Part shown: in pieces, positions 46,920 to 55,800 of the stretch
Layout of the letters: each line of letters begins with the position of its first letter
Position numbering within the stretch: the stretch's first letter is position 1
Source: an uncultured Gemmatimonadales bacterium
GTDB lineage: Bacteria; Gemmatimonadota; Gemmatimonadetes; Longimicrobiales; Gaopeijiaceae
Direction: 5' to 3'
Length of the DNA stretch: 64,000 nt
Assembly: GCA_937919655.1 (NCBI GenBank)
Contig: CALFPJ010000021.1
Coordinates: 1-64,000 of the forward strand
The notes under the pieces: model-generated
What the model saw: only the letters and a program-made list of their open reading frames with translations
Databases searched by the model: none
What the model was told of the DNA's origin: nothing
Translations under genes and position numbers: made by a program

Positions 46920-48572
46920 ATGGGAATCCGCTGGGATGCATTGCTCGTGCGCGAAGTCGCACGCGAACTCGACGCACGATTGTCGCGCGCCCGGTTACGT
47001 GCCATTCGCTTCGACGGCCACAGTCGAGACGCCGTGCTGTTCTTTCGTGAACTGACGCTCGTCTGGCGTCTCCATCCCCAACGCGGTGCACCAACGCTCC
47101 ACCCCCCGCAGGAGCCAGGCCGGAACGCCTTTTCGCTCGCATCTCGTGTTCGTCGGGTGTACGCCCCCCCCGACGAACGCCTTCTGGTCATCGAACTCCT
47201 CCCTCTGCGGGGCCTACGAAAGGCCACCGACGTCGTGGTGGAACTCCTCGGCAACCAGTGGAATTGCCTGGTCACTGAGGGGGAGGATCGAATTCTGCGA
47301 CACGTCCTCCATACGCGGGTCGGTAAGCGAACCCTGCGGGTTGGGCAGACGTATGAGTGCCCGGTGGCAATGCCTCGAGAAGGAGTGGACGGAGCGTTGA
47401 CTCGGGGTCGTTGGGATGAGGTGGTTCTCGCCGCCCCCAAGGGAGATCGCCCCCAAGCCCTGGTGTCACAAATCGCGTGGACATCGACCCTGAACGCCGC
47501 CGCGTTACTCCCTGGGCCGTCACCAGCAGAGTCCGCCGAGCCGGCCGTGGGTTACTCGCAGTGGTTACACTTCGCGTCTCGCACGAGTGAAACCCAGCCG
47601 GTAATGCTGTCACTCCCGGCAGGAAGCCAGCCCTATCCCTGGCCCCTGTTCAACGCTTCGAAGGAACCGATCAGCTCCCTCTTGGAGGGCTTCGCGAGTC
47701 TTGACACGGTCGCGCTTGGGCAGGAAGTGGAATCTCGGGATGCCCTCATCGATCCTGCGCTACTCCGCCGAGTCGAGCGGGAACTCGACCTCGCTGGGCG
47801 ACGGATCACAAGTCTCGTCGCTGAACTCGAAGGGCTTGAGGCGCCAGGGCAACTGCGGGCCGTCGGCGATCTCATTCTAGCCAGGTATCGCGAGGTGCCG
47901 GCTGGAGCGAGTGAGGCCACCTTAGAAGACTTTGACGGGAACCCCGTCGTCGTCGAGTTGGAAGCTGGAGCACCACCGCACGCCAACGCCGCCCGCTACT
48001 ACGAACGTGCAGCCAAGTCAGAACGTGCCCAGCGCCGCCTGCCCGACCTGATCGCGCGAGCCCGGGTATTCGCGGTCAGCTTGCAAGCTCTCGCGACCAA
48101 GGCACGTGCGGGCCAGGCCACCCGCGAAGACATCGACTCCGCCTTACCGGAACGGGCTCGGGTCGCGTCTCAGTCAGGCCCGGACGTTGTGCTGCCATTT
48201 CGTCGGTACAGGAGCTCCGGCGGGCTTGAGATTCGTGTGGGTCGGGGCGCTCGGCACAACGACGACCTCACGTTTCGACACTCCGCCCCGAACGATGTCT
48301 GGCTGCACGCTAGGCATTCCGCTGGCGCGCATGTGATACTCCGCTGGGCTGGCCCCGGAAAGCCACCTGCGCGGGACCTTGAGGAGGCAGCGATCCTGGC
48401 AGCGCTTCATTCCAAGGCCCGCACCTCCAGCAGCGCGCCGGTCGATTGGACGCTGCGAAAGTACGTACGCAAACCGCGGGGATCCCCGCCGGGTTCGGTC
48501 GTGCCGGATCGAGTGGCCACACTGTTTGTGGTGCCGGACTCCGAAGTCGCGGACGCGCTCCTCCAAGACTGA
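46920..48572 (+). CDS. rqcH: RqcH/NFACT-family RNA-binding protein
   Basis: A 550-residue homologue of RqcH (NEMF/Tae2), which binds stalled 50S subunits and recruits tRNA-Ala to tag nascent chains. The NFACT-N domain begins IRWDALLVREVARELDARL, the middle is coiled (about 280-400), and the NFACT-R domain near 425-530 holds GGLEIRVGRGARHNDDLTF and SAPNDVWLHARHSAGAHVIL. This fits the family's use in ribosome quality control, though old annotations call it fibronectin-binding. The start is 38 bases after repeat copy C, so its promoter must overlap or lie near the element. Confidence 0.85.
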   Translation: MGIRWDALLVREVARELDARLSRARLRAIRFDGHSRDAVLFFRELTLVWRLHPQRGAPTLHPPQEPGRNAFSLASRVRRVYAPPDERLLVIELLPLRGLRKATDVVVELLGNQWNCLVTEGEDRILRHVLHTRVGKRTLRVGQTYECPVAMPREGVDGALTRGRWDEVVLAAPKGDRPQALVSQIAWTSTLNAAALLPGPSPAESAEPAVGYSQWLHFASRTSETQPVMLSLPAGSQPYPWPLFNASKEPISSLLEGFASLDTVALGQEVESRDALIDPALLRRVERELDLAGRRITSLVAELEGLEAPGQLRAVGDLILARYREVPAGASEATLEDFDGNPVVVELEAGAPPHANAARYYERAAKSERAQRRLPDLIARARVFAVSLQALATKARAGQATREDIDSALPERARVASQSGPDVVLPFRRYRSSGGLEIRVGRGARHNDDLTFRHSAPNDVWLHARHSAGAHVILRWAGPGKPPARDLEEAAILAALHSKARTSSSAPVDWTLRKYVRKPRGSPPGSVVPDRVATLFVVPDSEVADALLQD

Positions 48573-48651
48573 CGCTTGGTGCGCGCGATGCAGCGCCGCT
48601 GGAATGCCACTGGAACGCCGGCGGACTTGTGTTCGGGTGCGCTCGTGCGCG

Positions 48652-49437
48652 TTACTCGGGCGCCTGGTCCATCCCGGCGCGCAGGCTAGCCAGGAAATCC
48701 GCGGCTGCGGATATTCCCGCGTCGCCAAGAATCCGAACGAGCGCGCTGCCTACTACAACGCCGTCGGCCAACCTAGCGACAGTCCCTGCCTGAGCGGGAG
48801 TGGAGACCCCGAAGCCAACGGCGACCGGGAGCGACACCGCGGTCTTCACAGCCCGCACCTCCTCGGCAAGGGACGAGCGCAGTTCGCTCTGAGCTCCCGT
48901 GACGCCGGTCCTTGAGATGTAGTAAATGAACCCCGAGCCACCCTGGGCAACTTGAGTCAAACGGGCCTGCTCGGTCGTAGGCGCGATCAATCGAATAAGA
49001 TCCAACGGCGACCCAACGACTTGACTCTCAAGAGCAAGATCGGCGCCCGTGGGAAGGTCCGTGACCAGTAGGCCGTTCGCCCCCGCTTGCACGGCATCCT
49101 CAATAAACGCGCTGAGGCCGTATCGCAGGAGCGGATTCAAATAGGTAAAGAGCACTACCGGCGTCGCGTGCGCTGCCCGGAAGACCGCCACATCTCGGAG
49201 CACTGAAGCGACGGTCGTGCCGTTGGAGAGAGAGTCGAACGACGACTTTTGGATCGTGGGGCCATCCGCCAGAGGGTCCGAAAAAGGGATTCCCAACTCG
49301 ATAACGTCGGCGCCCGCCGCGGCCAGGGCTTCAAGTACCGGGACGGTCGCATCACGACCCGGGTAGCCTGCGGTGACGTAAGGCACGAGAGCAGCCTGAC
49401 CCTCAGCCCTGCGTGCCCGAAATGCTTCGGAAATCAC
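48652..49437 (-). CDS. trpA: Tryptophan synthase alpha chain
   Basis: Cleaves indole-3-glycerol phosphate to indole and glyceraldehyde 3-phosphate and passes indole to TrpB. The 261-residue barrel has VIELGIPFSDPLADGPTIQ (catalytic Glu and Asp) near residue 45, LLVTDLPTGAD near 125, and GSGFIYYISRTGVTGA (phosphate site) near 167. GTG 49437 overlaps the stop of the preceding remnant (GTGA), so it was translationally coupled to that gene. It is the last gene of the minus-strand trp cluster. Confidence 0.95.
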   Translation of the reverse strand: MISEAFRARRAEGQAALVPYVTAGYPGRDATVPVLEALAAAGADVIELGIPFSDPLADGPTIQKSSFDSLSNGTTVASVLRDVAVFRAAHATPVVLFTYLNPLLRYGLSAFIEDAVQAGANGLLVTDLPTGADLALESQVVGSPLDLIRLIAPTTEQARLTQVAQGGSGFIYYISRTGVTGAQSELRSSLAEEVRAVKTAVSLPVAVGFGVSTPAQAGTVARLADGVVVGSALVRILGDAGISAAADFLASLRAGMDQAPE

Positions 49438-49688
49438 GCGATCAAGTAGTCGCTCACGCGGATCCCATACTTTTGAGGGTCCGTCGTCTTGATGATCTGG
49501 TGGGGACGCGTGCCGGTGGCCGGGTCAACCGCAGCTAGGTCGAGCGTCCTCGGCTGGATCAACGGAACACCCATGGCGTCCGAGATCACCCTACCAGTGG
49601 GACGGTGAAGCAAGTCCGGGTCCTCATTCACCTTAGCCACGATCCCAAGTTCGTGAGAGTCGAGGATGACGAGTGTGCCGATCTGAGT
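49434..49688 (-). pseudogene. C-terminal remnant of an HD-GYP-type protein
   Basis: About 84 codons, from QIGTLVILDSHELGIVAKV to KYGIRVSDYLIA, match the tail that follows the HD domain in HD-GYP-like proteins (GTLV...GEVGVV...RPRV...YGI). No HD motif is left. The fragment begins exactly where the neighbouring 254-codon gene loses its family resemblance, in another frame, which suggests an internal deletion joined two parts. Its stop still overlaps the trpA start. It has no start codon of its own that makes sense. Confidence 0.6.
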
Positions 49689-50392
49689 TCCCCGGCCAAA
49701 ATCTCCATCTCGCGCGGATCCAACGCATACAACGTCGGATTGAAGTCGTCCTTCGAGACGGTAGCGGGCCCCTCTTTTTCTTCTGGAGGTGCGGCTCCCT
49801 GGCCCGACTCGGGGGGGCCTCCTCTGCATCCTTCGGCCAGCGCCTGTAAGGCCGCCTTCATCTGCTTCTGATCGCTCCCCGCTCCCGGTTCCGGAAGCTC
49901 AACACCTTCGGCGAGCAGGTCTACAAAGATATGGACGAAATACTGGAGATCTTCCTCCCACAGAACGGTGAGGAGATCTTCACCCTCAGGAACAAGTTTG
50001 CGGGCCTTCTGCAGCACACCCAAGAAGCGCTCCAGCTCGTCGCCCTCGATGCCCGGCAGGAAGATGATCTCCCGGACGCCGTCTCTGAAAAAGAGAAAAG
50101 CCAACGAATCCGCGCGCGACTCTGCACCATATACGGTCGCATCGGCGAGGTAGATGTTGTCCTCGGCAACCCGCAGCGGGAGCTTATCGATCTGGGTCCA
50201 AAGCGCCGTGAATTCGGCCCTGAGGCTTTCGACAAAACGCTGCCGGACCGGATTGTTCCGGTCGTAAAGCTGAAAGGCACGGAAGGCCTTCCCTAGCGTG
50301 ACGAACAGAGACTGGACTTCGGCGACCGGTAGGTCATCCCCCCAGTCTCCCCCGGCGGATTCGCCAGCCAGTCCAGTCAACGCATCGCTCAA
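49628..50392 (-). CDS. Unknown protein inside the trp cluster, probably truncated at its C-terminus
   Basis: A 254-residue protein starting at TTG 50392, where AGGAG overlaps the trpB stop codon region and supports coupling. The N-terminal 190 residues (SLFVTLGKAFRAFQLYDRNN, FLFFRDGVREIIFLPGIEGDE, LLTVLWEEDLQYFVHIFVDL) are well formed and helical, like proteins found next to HD-GYP genes in this phylum. A disordered linker leads to DDFNPTLYALDPREMEILAGELR, after which the last 16 residues look random because the frame has changed at a deletion joint (about 49685). A signalling role is inferred. Confidence 0.6.
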   Translation of the reverse strand: MSDALTGLAGESAGGDWGDDLPVAEVQSLFVTLGKAFRAFQLYDRNNPVRQRFVESLRAEFTALWTQIDKLPLRVAEDNIYLADATVYGAESRADSLAFLFFRDGVREIIFLPGIEGDELERFLGVLQKARKLVPEGEDLLTVLWEEDLQYFVHIFVDLLAEGVELPEPGAGSDQKQMKAALQALAEGCRGGPPESGQGAAPPEEKEGPATVSKDDFNPTLYALDPREMEILAGELRSAHSSSSTLTNLGSWLR

Positions 50393-50401
50393 CGAGTTCT
50401 C

Positions 50402-51604
50402 CTAGAGAATCGACCCGCGTCCCTCCACGCGGGCTACGTATGCAACATCCTTGTCACCACGCCCCGAAAGGCAGACCAAAACGGGACCCGAGTCCCTGTA
50501 TCCAGCACCTTCGCTCAGCACATGCGCGATCGCGTGCGAAGACTCCAACGCAGGAATGATTCCCTCCAGCAACGAGAGCTTGTGAAACGCAGCCAACGCC
50601 TCGTCGTCGGTCACGGCAGTGTAACGCGCCCTGCCAGCATCCTTCAAGTAGGAGTGCTCCGGCCCGACTCCCGGATAGTCGAGGCCAGCCGAAATAGAAT
50701 GGGCAGGCGAGACTTGTCCGTCATCGTCCTGCAGAAGATAGCTGAGCGAACCATGCAGGACACCCGGGCGACCGGCACTCAACGAGGCTGAGTGTTCCCC
50801 AGTGTCGATACCACTCCCGGCGGCCTCCACGCCCACGAGCGCAACACCCTCGTCAGGAACAAAAGCGTGGAACATCCCCATGGCGTTGGATCCCCCTCCT
50901 ACGCAGGCCACCACCGTGCCCGGCAGCCGCCCCTCGACCTGGAGAATCTGCTCCCGCGCCTCGCGTCCGATGACGGATTGGAAGTCTCGGACCATCCGTG
51001 GGAACGGGTCAGGGCCCACGACAGAACCAATGATGTAGTGGGTGGAATCCACATTCGTCACCCAGTCACGAATGGCCTCATTCGTCGCGTCCTTGAGGGT
51101 TCTCGTCCCAGACGAGACCGGTCGAACTTCCGCACCGAGTAACTCCATGCGGTACACGTTGAGCGCCTGCCGGTCGACGTCTTCCTCGCCCATATAGACG
51201 ATGCATTCGAGATCGAACAAGGCACACGCTGTGGCGGTCGCGACACCGTGCTGGCCGGCACCCGTCTCGGCGATGATCCTGCGCTTCCCCATGCGACGTG
51301 CGAGAAGAGCCTGCGCGATCGTGTTGTTGATCTTGTGGGCGCCGGTGTGGTTGAGGTCCTCTCGCTTCAGGTAGACAGACGGATGGCCGGCCTCATCTCC
51401 GAGGCGCTTGGCGTGATAGAGTGGCGTCGCTCGACCCACGAAATGCGTGAGAAGCCCCTGGAGCTCGGACTGAAATTCGGGGTCGAGGGTGGCTCGCTCA
51501 TAGGCAACGCCGAGTTCATCGAGCGCTCGGATGAGCGTCTCTGGCACATAGCGGCCTCCAAAAGCGCCGAATCGGCCCGCTTGGGGCGAGGTCCCTGCAC
51601 TCAC
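50402..51604 (-). CDS. trpB: Tryptophan synthase beta chain
   Basis: PLP enzyme that joins indole with serine to make tryptophan. The 400-residue protein has the [10 protein letters not shown] start, the PLP lysine in HTGAHKINN near residue 88, [13 protein letters not shown] near 112, and the phosphate-binding [10 protein letters not shown] near 235, all of the TrpB1 type. GTG 51604 lies three bases after the trpF stop. The next gene downstream is the unknown protein, not trpA, so TrpA and TrpB are encoded apart by about 1 kb. Confidence 0.96.
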   Translation of the reverse strand: MSAGTSPQAGRFGAFGGRYVPETLIRALDELGVAYERATLDPEFQSELQGLLTHFVGRATPLYHAKRLGDEAGHPSVYLKREDLNHTGAHKINNTIAQALLARRMGKRRIIAETGAGQHGVATATACALFDLECIVYMGEEDVDRQALNVYRMELLGAEVRPVSSGTRTLKDATNEAIRDWVTNVDSTHYIIGSVVGPDPFPRMVRDFQSVIGREAREQILQVEGRLPGTVVACVGGGSNAMGMFHAFVPDEGVALVGVEAAGSGIDTGEHSASLSAGRPGVLHGSLSYLLQDDDGQVSPAHSISAGLDYPGVGPEHSYLKDAGRARYTAVTDDEALAAFHKLSLLEGIIPALESSHAIAHVLSEGAGYRDSGPVLVCLSGRGDKDVAYVARVEGRGSIL

Positions 51605-51607
51605 GAC

Positions 51608-52273
51608 TTAGTGTCCCCTTGGCGATAATGGCGCGCGGCCAACAGCGGCGAAAAAACTTCGAAGCAGGTCCGGGTCCTTTCCGCCCGGGTGACTTTCAAC
51701 CCCGGACGAGACATCGACGACATCAGGGCAAAACTGAGTCACCATGCCCCCAACGATATCTGCGGTCAACCCACCAGCCAACACAAAAACTCTACTCGAA
51801 GGAAGTGCCCCACGCACCCCCTCAGGTTCGATACCGAGCACCGCTCCTCCCCCTCCGATGACGCCGTCTCGCCGGCCCTCCACCAGAAATCCGTCCACGC
51901 TCCCCTGGTAGACGGTCACAGCCTGTTCAATTTCCCCAAGGGTCGCACAGCGAAGCCCCTTCCAGACCCTCCACGGACCACGCGTGCGAAGCTCGGCCAC
52001 GTCGTCGGGGGACTCGCCTCCGTGCAACTGGATGACATCGGCGTCAATCGACGACGCAAGATCCACCATGCTCTCCACCGACTCGTCAACGACAACTGCA
52101 ACCTTCCGTGCTGCGACGCCTTCCAATAGAGCCGCCGCGACGGACTGATCCACGCTGCGTCCGAATCCCGTGGAAAGGATGACCCCTACGAAGTCAGCCC
52201 CCAGCAGGTCTGCCAGCAAAACGTCCTCCCGGCGCTGGAGGCCACAGATCTTGATCAGCGGCCCGTCAGACAC
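51608..52273 (-). CDS. trpF: Phosphoribosylanthranilate isomerase
   Basis: Isomerises N-(5-phosphoribosyl)anthranilate to CdRP in tryptophan synthesis. The 221-residue barrel starts IKICGLQRREDV, with the catalytic cysteine at residue 8, DVIQLHGGESPDDV near 75 and the phosphate site LAGGLTADIV near 173. GTG 52273 is chosen because it overlaps the trpC stop and puts the conserved KICG at the start; the open frame extends 107 codons upstream across trpC without meaning. Confidence 0.94.
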   Translation of the reverse strand: MSDGPLIKICGLQRREDVLLADLLGADFVGVILSTGFGRSVDQSVAAALLEGVAARKVAVVVDESVESMVDLASSIDADVIQLHGGESPDDVAELRTRGPWRVWKGLRCATLGEIEQAVTVYQGSVDGFLVEGRRDGVIGGGGAVLGIEPEGVRGALPSSRVFVLAGGLTADIVGGMVTQFCPDVVDVSSGVESHPGGKDPDLLRSFFAAVGRAPLSPRGH

Positions 52274-53057
52274 TGTGCCTCGCCACGCATGCGATCCGGG
52301 CCATCGAGCTGGCCTCTGCGGCAGGATCATGAGCTCTGAGGAGTGTCTCCCCCACGAGCACGGCATCGACTCCCTGGGCTCCGAGCACTGCGACGTCTGA
52401 GGCGCTCCGAATGCCACTTTCAGAAACAACGACGACGTCGTGTGGAATTTGTTCGAGCAACCTGAGCGTGGTGTCGAGGTCTGTCGTAAAGGTGGAGAGG
52501 TCCCGGTTGTTGATTCCGATGACTCGAGCCCCGAGGTCCAGAGCCCTTCGCACTTCTTGCGCATCGTGGGTCTCGACGAGGACGTCCATGCCAAGCGCCA
52601 CGGCCTCCCCGTGCAGCGTCCGCAACTCAGAATCCGACAGAATGCGAACGATCAGGAGAACCGCGTCGGCGCCGATTGCCCTGGCCTCTAACACGTGAAG
52701 CAGATCTAGCGTGAAATCTTTCCGCAACACAGGAATCGAAGCTGCGGCCCTTATCGCCACCAGATCGTCGTTCGAGCCCCCGAAGTATGTCGCATCTGTG
52801 AGCACGCTCAGCGCGGCGGCCCCGGCTTCCTCGTAGGAGCGCGTGAGCCGCACCGGGTCCAGATCCGGGCGAATCGCCCCGGCTCCAGGAGATCGTCTCT
52901 TGCACTCCGCAATGAGGGCGACACGGCCCGGAGCCGATAACGCTCTCGCGAACCCTTGGATCCGGGGAGCGGTCGCAATCGCGGCCTCGAGCGCCTGCTT
53001 GCGCGAGGCTAACCCGGACAATTCAGCACGCTTCGTCTGGACGATCGAAGCCAGCAC
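52266..53057 (-). CDS. trpC: Indole-3-glycerol phosphate synthase
   Basis: Closes the indole ring from CdRP. Conserved blocks include IAECKRRSPGAG (catalytic Glu and Lys), LSVLTDATYFGGSNDDL, VLRKDFTLD, GINNRDLSTF and VVVSESGIRSASDV. With GTG 53057 the protein is 263 residues, the normal length; a longer reading would run into the divergent lexA gene. No good ribosome site is seen at this start. The region between it and lexA is only 91 bases and holds the putative LexA boxes, so LexA could also affect trp transcription. Confidence 0.92.
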   Translation of the reverse strand: MLASIVQTKRAELSGLASRKQALEAAIATAPRIQGFARALSAPGRVALIAECKRRSPGAGAIRPDLDPVRLTRSYEEAGAAALSVLTDATYFGGSNDDLVAIRAAASIPVLRKDFTLDLLHVLEARAIGADAVLLIVRILSDSELRTLHGEAVALGMDVLVETHDAQEVRRALDLGARVIGINNRDLSTFTTDLDTTLRLLEQIPHDVVVVSESGIRSASDVAVLGAQGVDAVLVGETLLRAHDPAAEASSMARIACVARHSV

Positions 53058-53084
53058 CCCAGGAAGGGTTTTAGATCCTTGCGT

Positions 53085-53100
53085 TTCGGGCAACCTTCGG
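53085..53100 (+). promoter_or_regulatory. Putative LexA box 1 between trpC and lexA
   Basis: TTCGGGCAACCTTCGG is TTCGG-N6-TTCGG, an 11-bp-period direct repeat. It lies 64 bases ahead of the lexA start and 28 bases from the trpC start in the other direction. Confidence 0.5.
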
Positions 53101-53110
53101 GTATCCTTAT

Positions 53111-53126
53111 TTCGGTTCCTGTTCGG
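53111..53126 (+). promoter_or_regulatory. Putative LexA box 2 upstream of lexA
   Basis: TTCGGTTCCTGTTCGG repeats the pattern of box 1, 26 bases further on and 22 bases before the lexA start. The dnaE2 upstream region has the same pattern. Binding by LexA is inferred. Confidence 0.5.
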
Positions 53127-53148
53127 GTTCTCACGATGGAGGGCTTCG

Positions 53149-53757
53149 ATGCCCCTGACCAAGCGCCAGAAAGAAATTCTCGACTACATCGGCTGTTTCA
53201 TCGTCGATCAGGGTTACGCCCCAAGCTTCGAAGAGATCGCGGAGTCCTTCGGATACTCATCGTTGGCTACGGTGCATGAGCACCTGAGCAATCTGGAGCG
53301 CAAAGGATACATAAGAAAGTCCTACAACGAGAGCCGATCCATTGAATTGGTGAGGCAGGGCCAGGGGCAACCATCTGTCGAGCTCCCCCTGCTTGGCGCA
53401 GTGGCCGCAGGACTCCCGATCGAGGCCATAGAACAAACGGAAACGATCGCAGTCCCGCCAGATATGGTTCGGCGCCAAAAAGACAATTACGTCTTGCGCG
53501 TCGAGGGCAACTCGATGATCGAGGAGCAGATCCGAGACGGCGACTACATCGTCGTGCAGGCCCAGGAATCCGCCGAGGACGGCCAAATGGTCGTAGCTCT
53601 CGTCGATGGCGATGCGGCTACGGTGAAAAAGCTCTACCGCGAGAAGGGCGGGAAGATCAGGCTCCAGCCGGCAAATCCAACGATGGAACCCATCATCGTT
53701 GATGCGCTCAGCGTCAAAATTCAGGGAATCGTCGTAGGCGTGATTCGGAAGTACTAG
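53149..53757 (+). CDS. lexA: LexA repressor
   Basis: SOS repressor that cleaves itself when RecA filaments form. The 202-residue protein from ATG 53149 (GGAGGG upstream) has the winged helix TKRQKEILDYIGCFIVDQGY and a recognition helix near residues 38-50 (SSLATVHEHLSNLERKGY). The cleavage site is A87-G88 in GAVAAGLP; the catalytic dyad is S122 (EGNSM) and K160 (ATVKK). The gene is inserted in opposite orientation between trpD and trpC. The upstream TTCGG repeats fit autoregulation. Confidence 0.95.
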   Translation: MPLTKRQKEILDYIGCFIVDQGYAPSFEEIAESFGYSSLATVHEHLSNLERKGYIRKSYNESRSIELVRQGQGQPSVELPLLGAVAAGLPIEAIEQTETIAVPPDMVRRQKDNYVLRVEGNSMIEEQIRDGDYIVVQAQESAEDGQMVVALVDGDAATVKKLYREKGGKIRLQPANPTMEPIIVDALSVKIQGIVVGVIRKY

Positions 53758-53822
53758 CGTATCCAGCCTAGGCTGCTAGCCATCGAGGGCGCTACATCCC
53801 CGTCCGAACGGCCGCCGATAGT

Positions 53823-54860
53823 TTAGGCGTGGGTGGCGGCCCTCAGGCGCTCCAGCGACTCGCCTGCCGCTCCCTCGTCGATGCTACGCTCGGCGATCAC
53901 CACGCCCTCAGATAGTGATTCGACGCGGCCGCTGACCCAGATTGCGGCTGCCGCATTGAGGACGACAGCGGTTCGAGGCCCGCCGCGGGCTCCATTTAGC
54001 ACGGCCCGGATCACCTCGGCATTTTCCTCCGGCTCCCCGCCTGCCAGCGACAAGAGGGATGCAGGCTCAAGCCCGAACTCTTCGGGGCTAACCTGATAGC
54101 GACGCAACCCCGACTCAGACACTTCCGCGACCTCCGTCGGGCCCGAGGGGCTGACCTCGTCCATTCCTGGTGCCCCGTGAACTACGAGCGCTCGCAAGTG
54201 CCCGAGTTCACGAAGAGACTCAGCCACAAGGTCTAGTTGGGTCGGATCCGAGACCCCGATGACTTGGCGCTGGGCACCGGCGGGGTTCGTGAGCGGCCCA
54301 AGTAGGTTCATGACGGTCGTCACGCCGAGACGTTGACGCACTGGGGCGACGTGTCGCATAGCCGGGTGCAACAAGGGTGCGAACATGAAGACGATTCCCG
54401 CTTCTTCAAGAACTGCTGACATGCGCTCTGGTGTGAGATCGATCACGACGCCGAGTGCCTCCAGTACGTCCGCACTGCCGCTTCGTGACGTGAACGAACG
54501 ATTCCCGTGCTTAGCGATCTTCACACCGGCCCCGGCCGCCACCAACGCCGCCGCCGTCGATATGTTAAAGGTGGTAACGGTTCCTCCGCCCGTGCCCGCT
54601 GTATCCACGAGACGCCCTGGGTCCGACGCAGACACCGGCACCATGGCCTTTCGTAAGGCGCGCACGCCGCCGGCCACTTCGCCGGCGCTGACGCCCTTCA
54701 GCCGCAGTGCCGTGAGCAACCCGGCCATCTCTTCCTCAGAAGCCGTGCCAGCCATGAAGGCGTCGAAGGCGGCCTCGGACTCTTGCGCGGTGAGGTCCCC
54801 GCCTTCAACGACCTGCTCGATGAGCTGACCAAGGTTCAGGTACATGAAGGTCTCTGCCAC
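53823..54860 (-). CDS. trpD: Anthranilate phosphoribosyltransferase
   Basis: Transfers phosphoribosyl from PRPP to anthranilate. The 345-residue protein has LVDTAGTGGGTVTTFNIST near residue 86 (PRPP loop), KHGNRSFTSRSGSADVLEALG near 117, and LLGPLTNPAGAQRQVIGV near 175. GTG 54860 follows AGAGGA by eight bases; ATG 54845 is an alternative. It is separated from trpC by the opposing lexA gene, so it must be transcribed on its own. trpE and trpG are not in the window. Confidence 0.94.
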   Translation of the reverse strand: MAETFMYLNLGQLIEQVVEGGDLTAQESEAAFDAFMAGTASEEEMAGLLTALRLKGVSAGEVAGGVRALRKAMVPVSASDPGRLVDTAGTGGGTVTTFNISTAAALVAAGAGVKIAKHGNRSFTSRSGSADVLEALGVVIDLTPERMSAVLEEAGIVFMFAPLLHPAMRHVAPVRQRLGVTTVMNLLGPLTNPAGAQRQVIGVSDPTQLDLVAESLRELGHLRALVVHGAPGMDEVSPSGPTEVAEVSESGLRRYQVSPEEFGLEPASLLSLAGGEPEENAEVIRAVLNGARGGPRTAVVLNAAAAIWVSGRVESLSEGVVIAERSIDEGAAGESLERLRAATHA

Positions 54861-54950
54861 ATTTGATTTCCTCTATACAGATGAAGGATAATGATCTGAA
54901 ATCCTAAGCGTTGCAGGGTTTTTTGGGCAATCCCGACGCGGCAACTTCGC

Positions 54951-54978
54951 TTGACATCCACCCCTCTCCACCTACCTT
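54951..54978 (+). promoter_or_regulatory. Promoter of truA, predicted leaderless transcript
   Basis: TTGACA (54951-54956) and TACCTT (54973-54978) are 16 bases apart. The start point expected about seven bases after the -10 falls on the GTG at 54985, and there is no ribosome site, so the message would begin at or next to its start codon. Confidence 0.55.
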
Positions 54979-54984
54979 TTCGCC

Positions 54985-55800
54985 GTGGAAGCCCCTGCGA
55001 AGATCCGAATGTTCCTGACCCTTCATTATGACGGGTCTAATTTCCATGGCTGGCAGTTTCAGCCAGACCAGCGGACCGTTCAGGGCGACCTCCAACTCGC
55101 GCTCAGCCAACTCGCCGATTCACCGCGAACGGTAATCGGATCCGGCCGGACCGACACAGGTGTGCACGCCCTAGGGCAGGTCGCGGCGGTCGACATGCCT
55201 GCCCATTGGACTTCATCACGGCTCGCCAAGTCGCTGAACGCCATTTTACCCAATGACATCTGGGTCGCTTCAGCGCAGACGGCGATCCCAGAGTTCCATC
55301 CGCGCTACGACGCGGTAGCTCGGACCTACACGTACAGGGTTGGACTCGCCGCGGCTGCAGCCTCCCCTTTTCATCGGGGTTCGTGTTGGGCTCTGTGTCA
55401 GGGAGTCGACCTCTCCTTATTGAATCAGGCTGCGCAAAATGTTGTCGGCCCGCATTCGTTCGAGTCCTTTGCGAAGGCTGGACAGCCCGAGCGTGGGTAC
55501 GACTGTTGCGTCGCGGCGGCGGTCTGGTCTGAGTGGGCCCTCGGAGTTCAGTTGGACATTACAGCCGACCGTTATCTGCATCACATGGTGCGGTATCTGG
55601 TTGGGACGATGGTCGACATCGCCCGCGGACGCCGCCCCCAGTTGGACATGGGGTCACTTCTCACCGGTGACGAAACGATCACCACGTCGCCACCGGCCCC
55701 AGCCTGTGGTCTCTTCCTCGCACGTGTGGAGTATCCTCCCCACGTCTTGCTGGCGGAGGAATCGCCAGCGCCAACCTCTCGGAGCACCGCCACCGCATGA
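54985..55800 (+). CDS. truA: tRNA pseudouridine(38-40) synthase
   Basis: Converts uridines 38-40 of the tRNA anticodon arm to pseudouridine. The 271-residue protein has the catalytic aspartate D57 in [28 protein letters not shown] near the start, [14 protein letters not shown] near 108 and [12 protein letters not shown] near 198. GTG 54985 is supported by the promoter spacing; ATG 55009 would cut the first strand. The stop overlaps the transaldolase start (ATGA). Confidence 0.93.
   Translation: MEAPAKIRMFLTLHYDGSNFHGWQFQPDQRTVQGDLQLALSQLADSPRTVIGSGRTDTGVHALGQVAAVDMPAHWTSSRLAKSLNAILPNDIWVASAQTAIPEFHPRYDAVARTYTYRVGLAAAAASPFHRGSCWALCQGVDLSLLNQAAQNVVGPHSFESFAKAGQPERGYDCCVAAAVWSEWALGVQLDITADRYLHHMVRYLVGTMVDIARGRRPQLDMGSLLTGDETITTSPPAPACGLFLARVEYPPHVLLAEESPAPTSRSTATA

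Noticed and set aside
52274-52594. 107-codon N-terminal extension of TrpF
   Set aside because: It lies wholly inside trpC in another frame and has low-complexity, non-family sequence; GTG 52273 is the coupled start.
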